Positions 10,555-22,221 are shown, numbered from the stretch's first letter. The stretch: DNA of 64,000 nucleotides from Erodium maritimum (GCA_963921825.1 OY997588.1:12600001-12664000), one strand, 5' to 3'. The notes: generated by a model from the letters alone, not told the origin. Translations and numbers: made by a program.

Positions 10555-13500
10555 TTACCAGCCAAACTTCTTCTTCTTTTTCTTCTTCTTGTCTACATAA
10601 GCTACAAGCTCCTCTTGTTTGGACACTGCCTCCTCCAAAGCCTGCATAAACAAAACTACAGTAATCAACCACTACTATGCACACACAATCACAAGTTTCC
10701 ATTTCCTGTCATTATCTTAGGGGAGTACTTGAGATCAGACACATAACAATGATAGTGGTTCAGAACAAGGAAAGTTATTGAAGCAGGACGATGCATGATG
10801 ATACCTTCTTGGTTGCATTAAGTTCTTGCTCCAAGCTTTCGGCCCTGGATACAGCAGTATTTAGCATCTCCTCCTTCTCAGGTGGCATAGTTTGAGGCTT
10901 GGAGCTGTATACATTCACTTTCTCTTCTAATTCAGCCATTCGTTTCAAGACAGCAAAGTAGTCTGCACTTGAGATGACAGGCTCAGGCAGGCGGTTCCTG
11001 GGTTCCTGTTCTTTCGCCCCTGTGTCAAGGTAAACAGGATTGTTGGAGTAGATGCTAGCATCTGTGAGCTTCCCGGGCATGTTGCGCGTTACTTTGATCA
11101 TGGTCACAATGCCCATAACAAAGGCCATAACTCCAGTGAATATCTGGTTGCTAAACCCATCAGGTATGATGTCCTTGCCAGCATTCATCTGCTGACCTGC
11201 CGCTGCAAGTCATACACAACTCATCATAAGAGAGACCGCTACAAAATTCTACCCAAGTATAATCACATGCATAGAATCATATTCTATTGCTCAATAGTCC
11301 TTACGGGGAAGTTTCCATTGTTACAAAGATCCTTATATGTAGGGATTAGGAACAACGAAAATAGATTGCCTTGAAGGCATTATGAAGAGCGATCTCAACA
11401 TGACATCCATTCTCCCTGACCAATAAAAGCATGATTAAGATATGAAAAATCGGTATATCCAGACACATTTAAAGCACTTTTGGATCCTATTTCACTCACA
11501 AAGCTCAGAATCAGTGTATTTCCATCTCACATGTTGCAATAAACTAATGTAGCAACCTATTAAACTACTAAAATGACATCCAACAGATGTGCCAATAAAT
11601 TGTAAGTTTTGCAGTCACTTGTCAAATGTACATATTATAATTTCAACTATATTCTTCACAATCACATGAAAACAATAACTTCATCTGGTCAGAAGTAAAT
11701 ATGAGAATGCAAACATATACAAGCTTTGCACCTTTAGTAATGGCAAGACTTTGACCCTCTGCCATTTTTTGCCAGTCCATAGGTTTATTATTAGCCACAG
11801 GAACGCTCTGTTTTGGGACAGGTGGCTTGCTATTCGAATTTAAGGGAGCCTGCAGGTTTATTTTTAATAAACAGAATTAAAGAGTGGCAATAAGAGCCCG
11901 ACTTACAACGTGACAAAAGAAAGGGAAATAAAGAAAACCAAAGGGGAAGACTGCACAGAAAATGAAAATCTAAGTGTACTTCCATCTTTTCCGGATTTTT
12001 TAGCATTTAAGTACACAAGTTCATGAAAGCCAACACAAGAATTTCATACTTGGGTCCATTTACATATTAATGATGTATAAAGTTGTAACGTCCTATGAGT
12101 CATCCATCATAACATCATTTATTATATACTTCAAAGAATGTACTGAAGTGAGAACAGAAAAGCTATTAAGTCATAATTTTTCCTCAAGTTAGCTGTCTTA
12201 CTTGGAAGCAGTGTATTACAACAAATTGGTTCCTTAATCTGCTTTTAGCCTCACCAGAATTACCAAGCAAATTTGTTAGTAATGTGAATTGTCATCCTGC
12301 TGACATAAGCTACTTAGCCTAGCTTAAGACCTCCCGATTGAAGAGTCTGCATACTTACATCAGCCTCAGCAAGGACCTCTGGGAATGATGGATGGTGAGA
12401 TTGCGCATCATCTGTTTTATGAGCCGCCTCCACATTGGGAGAGTCATTTCCCTGAGCAGAGTAAGTAGGCAGTTATTCTATGATCAAGAAACACAAAAAC
12501 CAAGGTAAGGAAACCTAACATCACAAAGAAAAAGAATGAAAACCTCTACAATTGTCTTCTCTTCAGAGACTGGAGTAGCCCCAACTTGCTTACATTTATG
12601 TTCTCCGTTTTGAACCATCTGCAAGTCCATGGATAATGAACAAATCAAAAGGCAATATGGAAAAAAGAAAGCAAAAACAGTAGGAAACCTTTAGTATCTC
12701 TGGATCTTTCCATGGGCCTTTATCAGAGAGCATGCAGCCTCCTTGATCAGCACAAGTACAAGTACCGCCCAGGAAATCTGGCAACTCACTGGTATCAAAG
12801 TCAACCACACACAGAGCAGACGTGAACAATTGATTAGCGTGCAAACTTAAAATATAAGATTGTAAGGTAAAATAAGAATCAAATTGAGAAAGATGCACTT
12901 GACAAAATCACTCAGTTGGGAAATGTACTTGGGATCAATTATCTCAAGCAGCTTGCTCTCGTACTTGTTACCTAGAACCTGAGAAATGGTACCTTTTGCA
13001 CGTCAATTACATAACTCACAATAAAAACTAAAAGATTCATCACTAGTGTCTTCATACATGAATCTTGGCTGTGGTCTTAGGGTCAAGAAAAGATTTGACA
13101 GTGTTCCACAGCATTCTAAATCCAGAGCCTGCATTGATGATGAACATGGTACTCAAGGTCTGCAGTGAAGATAACAAATTAGACATCTTCTTCTGCCATC
13201 TACAATAAAATGTCAAAAGATATAGTCTATTTAACATAACAAGGACAAGCTAGCACCTCTGGATAATAGTCACCATCAATTTTCTGAATGCGAGTGATAA
13301 GGTCCCTTGCAATTTTGTTAAAGTTTTTAAGTCCCTGTAGCACAAATTCAGAAGGAAGGTAAACTTTTGGAAATATTTGTCTTCTTATTCTATTGCTTTG
13401 AAATGGAAATGATGCACCCCTAAATCAAAGTCATGGAGAAACTTTCTAGACTATCACATGCAGTAATTTCTGCCTACTCAATAGATCCATAAATCCAACA

Positions 13501-14854
13501 ACTTAAAAACACTAAACAAAAAATAGAGCTTATATGTAATTTTCATCAAGCGGTTTTATTGTTTGACGTACCACTCCTTGAACATCCAGGATTGTTGTAC
13601 TTTGATCTATTTGCCTCTTTGCTGCAAGGGAGCACGCTGGAAACTTAACATCAAAGGTCCGTTCGAACTCCTTAACATGATTTTTTACATAGCGGTCAAG
13701 GTCTGTGACTTGCATCAACTTGGTAGGATCTACTTTGCCAAGTTTCTCAATGTATACAGGCCGTCCGTCCTTATCAACTCCATGATGCCCTTGGGGATAG
13801 TATTCCAGGACTTCGTTGAGTTCGGTATATACAAATTCCTTTAACAAAAAGAAGAATAAACATGGGTAAAACTTGATAACATGAACATAACTTATGGTTC
13901 AAAGACGATATTAGAATGAACAAAAGAAATTACTAAATGCTAGAGCCTCAATCACCCATTTCTATGATGGAGTACCTCAACAATAGTGTCAGTACCAAAT
14001 TCCTTCCGCCACTGAAGCATTTCAGTCCACATTTGCTTTGTTTTTTCAAGATCAAACTTCCTGGCCTTCAAAAATCTATATCATAGAAGGAAAAGTTTAC
14101 AGGTTAGTGAAGTAAGAATCATTAACCTAGCAACTAACAATTCTAAACAAATCATGTGATCATGATCCTTGTGTTCAGAATCTATTCTGTATATATGTGT
14201 ATTATGAGTTTCACTGAGTGCAGCAAACATTTGAGTTATGACATAGAGTTGTAACTAAACATAGTGCACAGGTTTAACACCTAAGCAGTCTACATTATCC
14301 TCAAGAAATTTCAGAATACCGCATCCAAGTAGTAGATTTAAAACATTGATTTTTCTAGAGATGATGATTGAATTAGAGAAGTAACCTGAGCAGCATATGA
14401 TAATCATCATGTCTTGGAGGTAGCTGATCCTCTGCAATAAGTTGCTGACGGAAAGCAGCAACAGCCTTCACTTCCTCCTCATCATGCACATCATCAATTA
14501 TCAAAGACGTAACTCTACTGCTTCTCCTACTTCTTTTTGTTAAAGAATGACGGAAACTTTTGGCTTTTTTCCTGAAAGATCCCATGCGACTGTCACTATC
14601 CAGTCCTGTAAATAACAATTAATTAGATGCCATTGTCATGTTCTATTGCTCCTGTAATGTCAAATTCATTTGTACCATTGGATCTCATTATAATATGTAC
14701 TAACTAGCAAGGGACCTTGAACATTCTAAAACATTCCCTTCTTACTGAAGGTTTGGAATTCTGGTAAATTGATGAAATTTAATTAGACCCGTGTGATGAA
14801 ACACGAAACTTGATAGATTTGTTCACCTGGCTTTGGAGAATGAGGACTCGCCAT
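10555..14854 (-). CDS. SEC14-like phosphatidylinositol transfer protein with nodulin-type tail (SFH family), 13 exons
   Basis: Coding exons (minus strand): 14854-14827, 14605-14386, 14075-13976, 13838-13572, 13334-13257, 13159-13058, 12978-12929, 12788-12689, 12618-12544, 12451-12359, 11849-11732, 11202-10805, 10641-10555. All introns are GT-AG and phases agree, giving 571 aa. It begins [26 protein letters not shown] segment (about 55-100, with [17 protein letters not shown]) precedes the SEC14 lipid-binding domain (about 120-300), with [19 protein letters not shown] and [13 protein letters not shown] hydrophobic stretch at about 430-447 and a coiled coil ending in a lysine run ([11 protein letters not shown]) match plant SFH proteins. 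These move phosphatidylinositol and phosphatidylcholine and support phosphoinositide signalling at membranes. The lysine tail probably binds anionic lipids. The exact SFH paralogue is not assigned. Confidence 0.93.
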
Positions 14855-15300
14855 TTCGTCAGTGTAAAATGGTTATGAGGCCAAAGGGCAGAGGATTCAC
14901 GCGCCCGAACCAGAGCCCTGCACACACATCACAGCGGCATTTCCACAAACACATTACAGGCATGAAATGAATGTAGCAGAGAAACAATCAAATCAGTACC
15001 AATCCACCTGCCAAAACGAAAATCAACAAAAACCCAGAAAATAAAATTCATGAAAATCATCGACATGCCTTTGAATGAGAGAGATCGAGGAAAGGGGAAG
15101 TGGGTATGAGCGAGCGAGAGAGAGAGAGAGTTGTGAGATGGGAAATGAGGAACAGAATTGGCGAAGGAAAAGCGCGAGGGAAGGAAGGCTTGAGAGATAA
15201 ATGGGTATTCTCTGGAAACAAATGGAGGACCATTCGGAAATGGCGGAAGGACGGAGTGGTGCACACGTGGCGGCAATTGATGAACACGCCAAGAGTTTAA
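14855..15300 (-). promoter_or_regulatory. SFH 5' leader with probable 5'UTR intron, and promoter
   Basis: A strong acceptor (TGTGTGTGCAG, exon resuming GGCTCTGG) lies at about 14918, and a possible donor (GGCAG/GTGGAT) at about 15007, suggesting a roughly 90-bp intron in the 5'UTR. Further upstream is a CT-rich stretch (about 15090-15130) typical of leaders. No TATA box was assigned. Confidence 0.5.
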
Positions 15301-15604
15301 ATTGATTGTTCGTTCGGAGAAGAGGGCTGGGCTCTGGCTCTGAGTAGTATCGTCATCGCAACTCCTTTTTGTGGGTGAAGCGAGTTGACTCGTTCTCGAC
15401 GCCATGGATCCAACTCGGCTCCTCAAATTCAATCGTTGTTGAAGAGCGAGGCTTTTGCGTGTGGTGCACACTGCCTCCTCTCGAATGGCAAACAAGTTGT
15501 TGACCTAAAACGTACCGTCATTCCCAATTTTCCCGCTTTATGTATTGCCTACGCTCCAGTTTATCCCAAGTCTAGAGAAGATTCAAATTACCACTATAAT
15601 CTTG
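15301..15604. other. Intergenic between the SFH promoter and a fold-back element
   Basis: A short open frame on the plus strand (15385-15636) runs into the repeat and resembles nothing known. No gene is called. Confidence 0.5.
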
Positions 15605-16046
15605 TTTATATCCTAAATCTTTCAAATTCTATTTAGGGTACTCTAATTTTTTTTGGTCACTTAATACCTTAAATTTTCATTAATTCATTTAAAGTACTCT
15701 AAATCTTTTTTGTGTCACCTCGATACCCTAAACTTTCATTAATTCCATTTTAGTACCCACCGTTAACTTTACACATGATTTTCCATCCAAAACAGGTAAA
15801 ATGACCATACTACCCCTCACCAACAACCAAAATTATGGTAAAGTTAACGGTGGGTACTAAAATAAAATTAATGAAAGTTTAGGGTACTAAAATGGAATTA
15901 ATACAAGTTTAGGGTACTGAAGTGACAAAAAAAATTAGGGTACTCTAAATGAAATATGAAAGAATTAAGATACTGAGATGACACAAAAAAGATTTAGGGT
16001 ACTCTAAATAAAATATAAAAGATTTAGGGTACTGAGATGGAATTAA
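15605..16046. mobile_element. Fold-back (long-TIR) element, family A
   Basis: The left half (CCTAAATCTTT, TTAGGGTACTCTAA, ACCCACCGTTAACTTTAC) is the approximate reverse complement of the right half (GTAAAGTTAACGGTGGGTAC, TTAGGGTACTCTAAAT, AAAGATTTAGGG). It forms arms of about 190 bp around a centre at about 15775-15840. Each arm is built of short sub-repeats of TTTAGGGTACT. It is non-coding. The ends are diffuse here, but a related element at 61571-62007 has a clean 9-bp TSD, suggesting Mutator-like mobilisation. Confidence 0.7.
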
Positions 16047-16354
16047 CCATATAGTTTAATACAAAAATATAAAGTTTTTATTATTATTATTTGTATATAA
16101 GAACGATCTAATCATGGACGTTAAATTTTTATTAGATTCCGAACATTTTGTCATCTTTATTTATAACTTATAAGTAAATTTTGAGTTATGATTCATGATT
16201 GATTAATTCAAACAAAAACGTCCATTTATTTGGACTTATATGTTTTGGAACAGTAGGACACAAGAGGATACATCATTTGGAACAAAAAAAGAAGAAAAAA
16301 AAATCATTTTTACAAAAAAAAAATTAATGAATAAAAAGACTTCTTGTAGTTGCT
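16047..16354 (-). other. AT-rich 3' flank of the ZAR1-like gene
   Basis: Follows the NLR stop codon and probably includes its 3'UTR. Several A-runs near 16290-16330. No other feature. Confidence 0.5.
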
Positions 16355-18919
16355 TTAATTTTGGGTGAATTTGTCTTCCTTATTCCACACACCCCCTCTG
16401 AACCCAATATCTTGTATTGGGAAAGAATCCAGCTCAGGACACCAACTAGCTCTTACAGTTGTTAGCAATGGCAATGCCAGCTGAAACTTTCCCCATTCCT
16501 CTTCCAGCTCCGACAGACACTCTAGTGACAGTCCCTCTATTTTCCACACACCCCCATTCTCTCCCCAAAACCCCTCTGCCATCTTCACCAGATCGCCCGA
16601 AGAGATGGACAGAAATCTCAGCATGGGCAGTGAAGAAGGATTGAGCCAGCTCGGACTCATCTTCCCCGGATAAAACTTGAGGCACAGCTCATGTAGCTGT
16701 GGAGGAGGAGAGAGCTTATCGAGTTTGGCTACGAGCTCACCACCTTGACTATCAAAGCAACTCAGTGACAGAAACTGCAGTTCTTGGAGGTTCACCAATG
16801 CATTCACCTCATGATCTTCAATCTCATCTTCTCGAGACACCAGTAACCCGAGCATCCTCAGCCTAGTCAAGCTCTTAAGTTCACCAATCCTGCACCCTTC
16901 ATGGAATTGCCTTGATCTACCTGGTCTGAACCCCATTAACACCTCCAGGTTTGATAGATTTCCCAACCCTTTAGGCACAAACTGGAGTGAGCCACAATGG
17001 CTTATGTCCAAGACCCTGAGCTTTTTGAATTTGACAATGTAATAGGGGAGCTCCTTTAGGTTCTGACAGTAACTTACATCTAGAATTTGGAGGTTCTCAA
17101 GCTTCTGTAGCGAAGGCGGGAGTTGAACCAGTGGATGAGTATTGCTCAAGCTCAGGTGGGTTAAGTGTTGAAGGCAGCCAATTTGGCTTAACAAACCCGT
17201 AAGAGGCTTTTCAAAGATAGTTTTGGAAAGATCCAATACCCTCATGTATCTGCACTCACAGAACTTCTTTGCAATGCTTGCTCCAATCTTGTTCACTTCA
17301 CTAGGCTTGGTTGTAGACAAAAGTGCTCTCAGCTTATGATTTGACACTAGATGTTTCTCATCTATACTGCAAGTGATCCCAAAATGCCTGCAGTTTATTC
17401 CATCTACTTGAAAGAACGCCTCATCTTCAGCCATTTTTATTACCAAATCACGAACCATATCATGAACTTTGCAAGTGTAGATCATCCCATTGTAACCCCT
17501 CTCAACCACCTCTATCAAACACCTATTTGCCAACCCAGAGAAGCAATTCTCCCCAGCTTGAACTGATGATGCACCGCTTCTGAGTGGGACAAAACCTTCT
17601 CCAATCCACCAGTGAACCAATTGTTCTTTGGTTATGACACAATCCTCTGGATAAAGAGAGAAAGAGAGGAAGCATGATTTTAAGTAAGAAGGAAGCTCAT
17701 CATAGCTCAATTGTAGGGTAGCCATCACAGAACTATCATTTTCAGCCAATTCGTCTCGAAAATGATTTGAGATCCTCCTCCATTCATGATACTGTTTTGG
17801 CTTACAAAGCATCATTCCGGCAGCTGCTTTGATTGCTAACGGCAAACCCTTGCACTTCTCCACAATTTCTCTCCCAACACTCTCAAGCTCCGGGTATACA
17901 CACGCACCTCCACTTGCAGCAAAAGCTATCTTGTGGAAAAGCAACAAACTTTCTTCTTCACTGAGAAGCTTGGGCCAATGGAGTTTTGCTTCCTTCACTC
18001 CCATCTTTTGTGACACTTCTTCAATTCTTGTCGTAATGATGATACAGCTCCCATTTCCTTTAGGCAACCCCTCATGGATTCTAAGCCACCAAGAAACATC
18101 CCGGCTCCATACATCATCCATCACAATCAAATACCTCTTCCCTGTTAGATACTGGTTGATTTTTTTCAGTAACTCACCTTTATCATTTTCAACACTCGCA
18201 TCTCCTAGGTTCCTCAACATGCTTCTCATTATCTGTTCTTCTGAAAATGTTTGAGAAACAGATACCCAAATTCTCCTATCAAAATGACCCTCTATCTCCC
18301 TATCATTGAACACCTTCTGAGCAAGAGTGGTCTTGCCCACTCCTCCCATCCCTACAACTCCTATTGCCAAGATCCCAACATCTGCAGCAAATAACCAATC
18401 TTTCATCTTCTTCGTGTCTTCTTCCAATCCTACAACCAAGGTATGGTCATAGACTGGAGAGCTCCATCTGGGCACTTGGTCATTGATTGCATCTCCCATT
18501 TCTGGTCGGACTAAAATGGGAACTCCAAGGTAAGATGATATGTTCTGTTTGATACTCGTGATTTTTTCATTGATTTCTTGGAGGCGCTTTCCAATTTGAT
18601 ATTGAAATGGAAGCTTTGAGGGAGGCATGCACATTAACCAGCTACTAGAAAACTGAGGGTTGTCGTCCTCTGATTGAACTTGACAGTCTGCTAAAATATC
18701 TTCAGCTTCATATATTAACTCTCTCAGACCACACATGATAGTGCGAAGAACCTCATTTTTCCTCTTCAGCCTCTCTGCGTCTTTGAGGAAGCTTTGCATC
18801 AATTGAAGCTCACTTTTTAATTTCTGGAACTGCTCAGCGCATTCACTCAAAATATGGCTCTCCTCTGCAAGAGCCTTATGTAGTTGTTCCAATAAAACAC
18901 TCACCACAGCATCCACCAT
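16355..18919 (-). CDS. ZAR1: ZAR1-like CC-NLR immune receptor, intact
   Basis: A single open frame of 854 aa, close to the 852 aa of Arabidopsis ZAR1. It starts MVDAVVSVLLEQ at 18919; the 12 codons upstream belong to an intron acceptor region. Domains: Rx-type coiled coil (1-about 130) with Glu11, P-loop GMGGVGKTT (190-198), kinase-2 LIVMDDVW (264-271), SCIIITTR (291-298), GLPLAI (358-363), VHD in place of MHD (485-487), LRRs from about 550, and ZAR1-like blocks SPVYDHT, GEGFV, SWCPEL and FRGGVW at the C-terminus. In Arabidopsis, ZAR1 pairs with RLCK-XII pseudokinases, senses modified PBL kinases, and forms a pentameric calcium channel at the plasma membrane; Glu11 lines the pore. Those partners are not in this window. 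All nucleotide-binding motifs are intact, so it is likely functional. Orthology is very likely by motif-level resemblance but was not tested by a tree. Confidence 0.95.
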   Translation of the reverse strand: MVDAVVSVLLEQLHKALAEESHILSECAEQFQKLKSELQLMQSFLKDAERLKRKNEVLRTIMCGLRELIYEAEDILADCQVQSEDDNPQFSSSWLMCMPPSKLPFQYQIGKRLQEINEKITSIKQNISSYLGVPILVRPEMGDAINDQVPRWSSPVYDHTLVVGLEEDTKKMKDWLFAADVGILAIGVVGMGGVGKTTLAQKVFNDREIEGHFDRRIWVSVSQTFSEEQIMRSMLRNLGDASVENDKGELLKKINQYLTGKRYLIVMDDVWSRDVSWWLRIHEGLPKGNGSCIIITTRIEEVSQKMGVKEAKLHWPKLLSEEESLLLFHKIAFAASGGACVYPELESVGREIVEKCKGLPLAIKAAAGMMLCKPKQYHEWRRISNHFRDELAENDSSVMATLQLSYDELPSYLKSCFLSFSLYPEDCVITKEQLVHWWIGEGFVPLRSGASSVQAGENCFSGLANRCLIEVVERGYNGMIYTCKVHDMVRDLVIKMAEDEAFFQVDGINCRHFGITCSIDEKHLVSNHKLRALLSTTKPSEVNKIGASIAKKFCECRYMRVLDLSKTIFEKPLTGLLSQIGCLQHLTHLSLSNTHPLVQLPPSLQKLENLQILDVSYCQNLKELPYYIVKFKKLRVLDISHCGSLQFVPKGLGNLSNLEVLMGFRPGRSRQFHEGCRIGELKSLTRLRMLGLLVSREDEIEDHEVNALVNLQELQFLSLSCFDSQGGELVAKLDKLSPPPQLHELCLKFYPGKMSPSWLNPSSLPMLRFLSISSGDLVKMAEGFWGENGGVWKIEGLSLECLSELEEEWGKFQLALPLLTTVRASWCPELDSFPIQDIGFRGGVWNKEDKFTQN

Positions 18920-18927
18920 ATCTTCCT

Positions 18928-19521
18928 CTGCAGAAAATTTGAAAAGGGAGATCACAATCTTATAAACATCTAATTAATAACATTGTAGAAGAGGGAAAAC
19001 AACTAACTTGAATCATGGTGTGTTTAAAATGTACAAAATTTAGAAATATTTAAGAAAAACCCAAATGAAGCATGGCTCAAAAGGATTGAACAAGTAACAA
19101 CTATCTCATAGTTGACGAGATTCCACAAGCCATTAAGAAGCATGAGCAAATTTATGCCCAAACTCAAAAGGCCTTCCAGAGTTTAGACCATACCTTAACT
19201 AGATTAACCATTAACACATCCAACATTGTTTCTACTTATCTTTCATATTTACAACCCCAAAAAGGGAGAAACCCATATTAATCTGATAATTTGCCATTTT
19301 GGGATTCAGGAGCTTCCTAATTTTCTTGATTGAACCAAAACAAGCTTCAAATTAGAAATCAATTATCTAAACAAGTAGATTAAACAATCATTTTTTCCCA
19401 ATGATTTATCGGACAGCAAATTACATATTGACAGACTGCAATCTGAAAATAGAGCTAAATCAAGGGGAAGCAAAACACAATGAGATGAAGAAATTGGAAA
19501 GGCAAATTAAATTAAACTTAC
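18928..19521 (-). other. Probable 5'UTR intron of the ZAR1-like gene
   Basis: A consensus donor GTAAGT begins at 19521 and a strong acceptor TTTTCTGCAG ends at 18928, eight bases before the ZAR1 start codon. The 594 bp between are AT-rich with no conserved frame. Transcript data would confirm it. Confidence 0.65.
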
Positions 19522-19537
19522 ATAATTAGGTATTGAA

Positions 19538-19594
19538 TTATTCTGCAAGAGACTGCTTCCGGTGGACAGCAAGTTGAGCTGATTCAGATGCCAT
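19538..19594 (-). promoter_or_regulatory. uORF in the ZAR1-like 5' leader (18 codons)
   Basis: An ATG in strong context (CCATGG) at 19594 opens an 18-codon frame beginning MASESAQLAVHRKQ and closed by TAA at 19538-19540, just upstream of the putative 5'UTR intron. If it is in the mature leader it would limit translation of the receptor. Leader membership depends on the inferred intron. Confidence 0.45.
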
Positions 19595-19932
19595 GGATGA
19601 GTAAACAGTAAGCTCAATTGAAACAAAGAAGAAGAGATTCGAGAGAGAGAAGAAGGTATGAGAAGGAAAATTACTCCGAGACCCAATTGAGCTGAGCTCC
19701 TTCGATGAGGACGGTGATTGTTGGTTGATCCCAGAGAGGATTTGGTGTTGAACAGCGTAGATATATACGTTCTAAGACTTGCTTATTTACTAGAATACCC
19801 TTCGTATCCACTGCAGCTTTGGATCTGACAAAAAGTAGTCTTCTTCGTCTTTTCAACAAAGACGGTGTCTTTTAGTTGATTTCTATAGTCAACCACCGCA
19901 ATTAAAGTATTGAGTGAAATAAAGAAAAAAAG
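19595..19932 (-). promoter_or_regulatory. Upstream leader and promoter of the ZAR1-like gene
   Basis: Contains a GA/CT-rich stretch (about 19627-19655). The start site and TATA box were not fixed. The tRNA gene begins at 19933. Confidence 0.4.
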
Positions 19933-20006
19933 TAGTCCCGGCGGGGCTCGAACCCGCGACCTTCGGCTCATAAGACCAACGCTCTAACCAACTGAGCTAC
20001 GGGACT
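19933..20006 (-). tRNA. tRNA with anticodon UAU, tRNA-Ile (tentative)
   Basis: A 74-nt cloverleaf on the minus strand. Acceptor AGTCCCG/CGGGACT pairs perfectly, discriminator is A, and box A TAGCTCAGTTGG is intact. D arm is GCTC/GAGC. Anticodon stem TTGGT/GCCGA has two G-U pairs around loop CTTATGA. T arm is GCGGG-TTCGAGC-CCCGC, with box B GGTTCGAGCCC. The loop places UAU at 34-36, the isoleucine AUA reader. Position 37 is G, whereas tRNAs reading ANN codons usually have A37 for t6A, so the identity is tentative. Confidence 0.85.
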
Positions 20007-20640
20007 CGACTGATAATACGTGTTTACTTAATATATAATAACCATTATTTACTAGACTTGTACTCGAATGTTTAGATTTGTGACGATTATATACCAAACA
20101 AGTATGCTTACGAATCGTCCCATGTGTATACACATTCTATTTGGCTGGAGTGGAGCCTAAGTGCCTAACAAGATTCACAAAGGGGCTCTAGATTCTTAGA
20201 GCCTTAGAATTGGTGTCATTTCATTTAGAGTTGGGCAATCTAATTACATTTTTAGCCCACGTCTTTATGTTATTACTCCACCTTATGGTTCATACATAAA
20301 TAATGGGACAGTATCATATGCATAATGCATGTCACATCATCTTTCTATTATCGTTTTTATTGAACTTTATCTATAATTTAATAAGCTAATGGCCCACACA
20401 ACCTATCCTAGCTTGGGCACCAAACAAACTCATAATGGAATTGAGTTGTTGAACATTGCACTCAACGTCTAATGCAAAAAAATGGTTTTGGATTTGGTTA
20501 TGGAGGTAGTAAAGTAATGGGAGTAAGCAAAAACCATACCATAACCATTTCATTCATTCATGATATAAATAAGTTTTTTTTCTTATTTATCTTGATGTAC
20601 TGCTTTTAGAATGTGTGGAAACAAAAATAACATCCAAGTA
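20007..20640. other. Intergenic, with one copy of a dispersed 300-bp repeat
   Basis: About 20255-20570 resembles 23215-23505 (see that entry). No gene recognised. Confidence 0.5.
20255..20570. repeat. Dispersed repeat, copy 1
   Basis: Shares ordered phrases with 23215-23505 in the same orientation: TTATTACTCCAMCTTATGGTT, CACATCATCTT, GGGCACCAAACAAACTC against GGGCACTAAACAAACCTC, TTGCACTCAAC against TTGTACTCAAA, and the ending CATAACCATTTC against CCTAACCACTTG. It has no coding sense. It may be an old DNA transposon or MITE. Confidence 0.6.
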
Positions 20641-21560
20641 GATTGGAAAGTGCTCGCACTAAGTTCTCTCCGGATGGGTAGCGATGACTTTCCCTTCATC
20701 ATTTTTAGTTGGCGTCGATTGAATCAGTATCCAGTGAGTCGCCTCTCGTTGGTTTTCCTTTTTTCCTGTTGATGGGTTTGTCGTCGACGACGACTAGGTT
20801 GAGATTGATGTTTGTATAATGGGAAGGAGACACTATATCTTCTCCGGTGACGGATGGTCAGACTCTAGGACAGGGAGCCCTAATAGGACTACACAGAGGC
20901 TTAGTCCGACAGACCTTGACAAGGGAACCTCGCCCGAAGAAGATGAGGATGGACACATGAAGAGAACTTGCTCCCCTCCATCGAGTCCCTTTGGAGCACA
21001 CGAATGGCGAGGAAGCTCCACACCCAGCCTCGGTCATACAGGGGGGCGTTCGGGACAAGACATCGAGTTCGCAGCGGGGTACTGTTGAGGAGCACGACAA
21101 GACGGTGGTCGAGGAGGAGACAGTCCACGACTCGTAATCCTCTTACCCGATAGGGATGCTGCTCCGGGTAGGGGGAAGATAGATGACCCTCAACCCATGT
21201 TTGGGGGGGGGGGGGGGAGTTGTGGTGGTAGAGGTCAGTTCCAAGGACGGCCAGAGCGATTCCTGATCAAATGGATCTTAATAGAGTACAACAGGGTAGA
21301 GCACTAACGGGGCAGACTGGCTCCCGACCTGATCCTCAAGTTCTACGAAATCCCAGGCTGTCAGCGGTGGACAAGCTAGGATCCCACATGGGTGATCTAG
21401 CAATTCGGGAGGTGATTATCTCCCAGACAAAGTTGTGCGACGGGGGGCTCAACTTTTCTTATGTAGTAGCAACCCGGGTTCTAACCACCAAGAACTTCTA
21501 TTTGTTGGAGTGTAGGATGTGTTACATTAACATGGAGGAAAACAAAAAAAATTATAAACT
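20641..21560 (+). pseudogene. LINE ORF1 relic, N-terminal part
   Basis: The segment around 21390-21520 (SHMGDLAIREVIISQ, then VVATRVLTTKNFYLLE) lines up with the 57526 ORF1 (SQMGAMKIREVVVPV, then AMAAKVLTSNKIY), which is the run-up to the DUF4283 domain. The upstream part is Ser/Pro/Arg-rich and broken into several frames. The relic stops at about 21540, before DUF4283. A run of 17 G lies at about 21198-21214. Confidence 0.6.
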
Positions 21561-22212
21561 TTTTTCAATAACCTATACTTTTAGTCTATATCACACGTCT
21601 ATGTAATTACTAATTTATGCAAAATTGAGTTTTTTGATTACCTTAGCAAAGACTAACTTGAAATCAACTAGTTCGAGAAGGGGACCTTTAGAAGTGTTGT
21701 TGTAAGCGCCCAAGTGTTCTCCCTCTAACGGTATCCACATGAGAAAGCTTGATCCAAAACTAGACACACTAGATGTCATTGAACTAAAACTCTCAATTTG
21801 TCACTATGGGTGACCGAAAATTTCAGCTATGAAGCTCTTATTTTGGTCAACCCTTGCCCAAGTATTTATAGGTGTAGGTCTTCAATCCCAATCCAAGTAG
21901 GAATAAGAAACCTTGAATTAATCCAACTAACTTTCCTTGTTTTCTAGATTTTTTAGAAATAGGGTTTCTTCTTTTGATTCTATTGAAACAAGTTAAGGGC
22001 TTAAAATATATCTAATATAATGGATTGGGGCGAACCCCCTATTAGGCCATAGAGGTGTTCGGCCAAGCCTTATATATTTTATATATTTGTCTCTTTCATT
22101 CGTTTATTTAATTACTTTACTTATAATAATTAAATGCCGATTTAATTTTGTCTCGTGAATACTTAATTTAAATAAAGGTGTTACATCATATCAAAAACAA
22201 TTCATACACTAC
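21561..22212. other. Intergenic, AT-rich, nothing recognised
   Basis: No supported coding, RNA or repeat structure. Confidence 0.5.
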
Positions 22213-22221
22213 TTTATTTAA

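Noticed and set aside
15385-15636. 83-codon plus-strand frame divergent from the SFH gene
   Set aside because: It runs into the fold-back element and resembles no known protein.
17829-18254. 141-codon plus-strand frame opposite the NLR
   Set aside because: It is the antisense shadow of a conserved NB-ARC coding region.
18920-18955. Upstream in-frame Met of the NLR (adds 12 residues)
   Set aside because: The added codons overlap a strong intron acceptor, and ZAR1 proteins start at MVDAVV.
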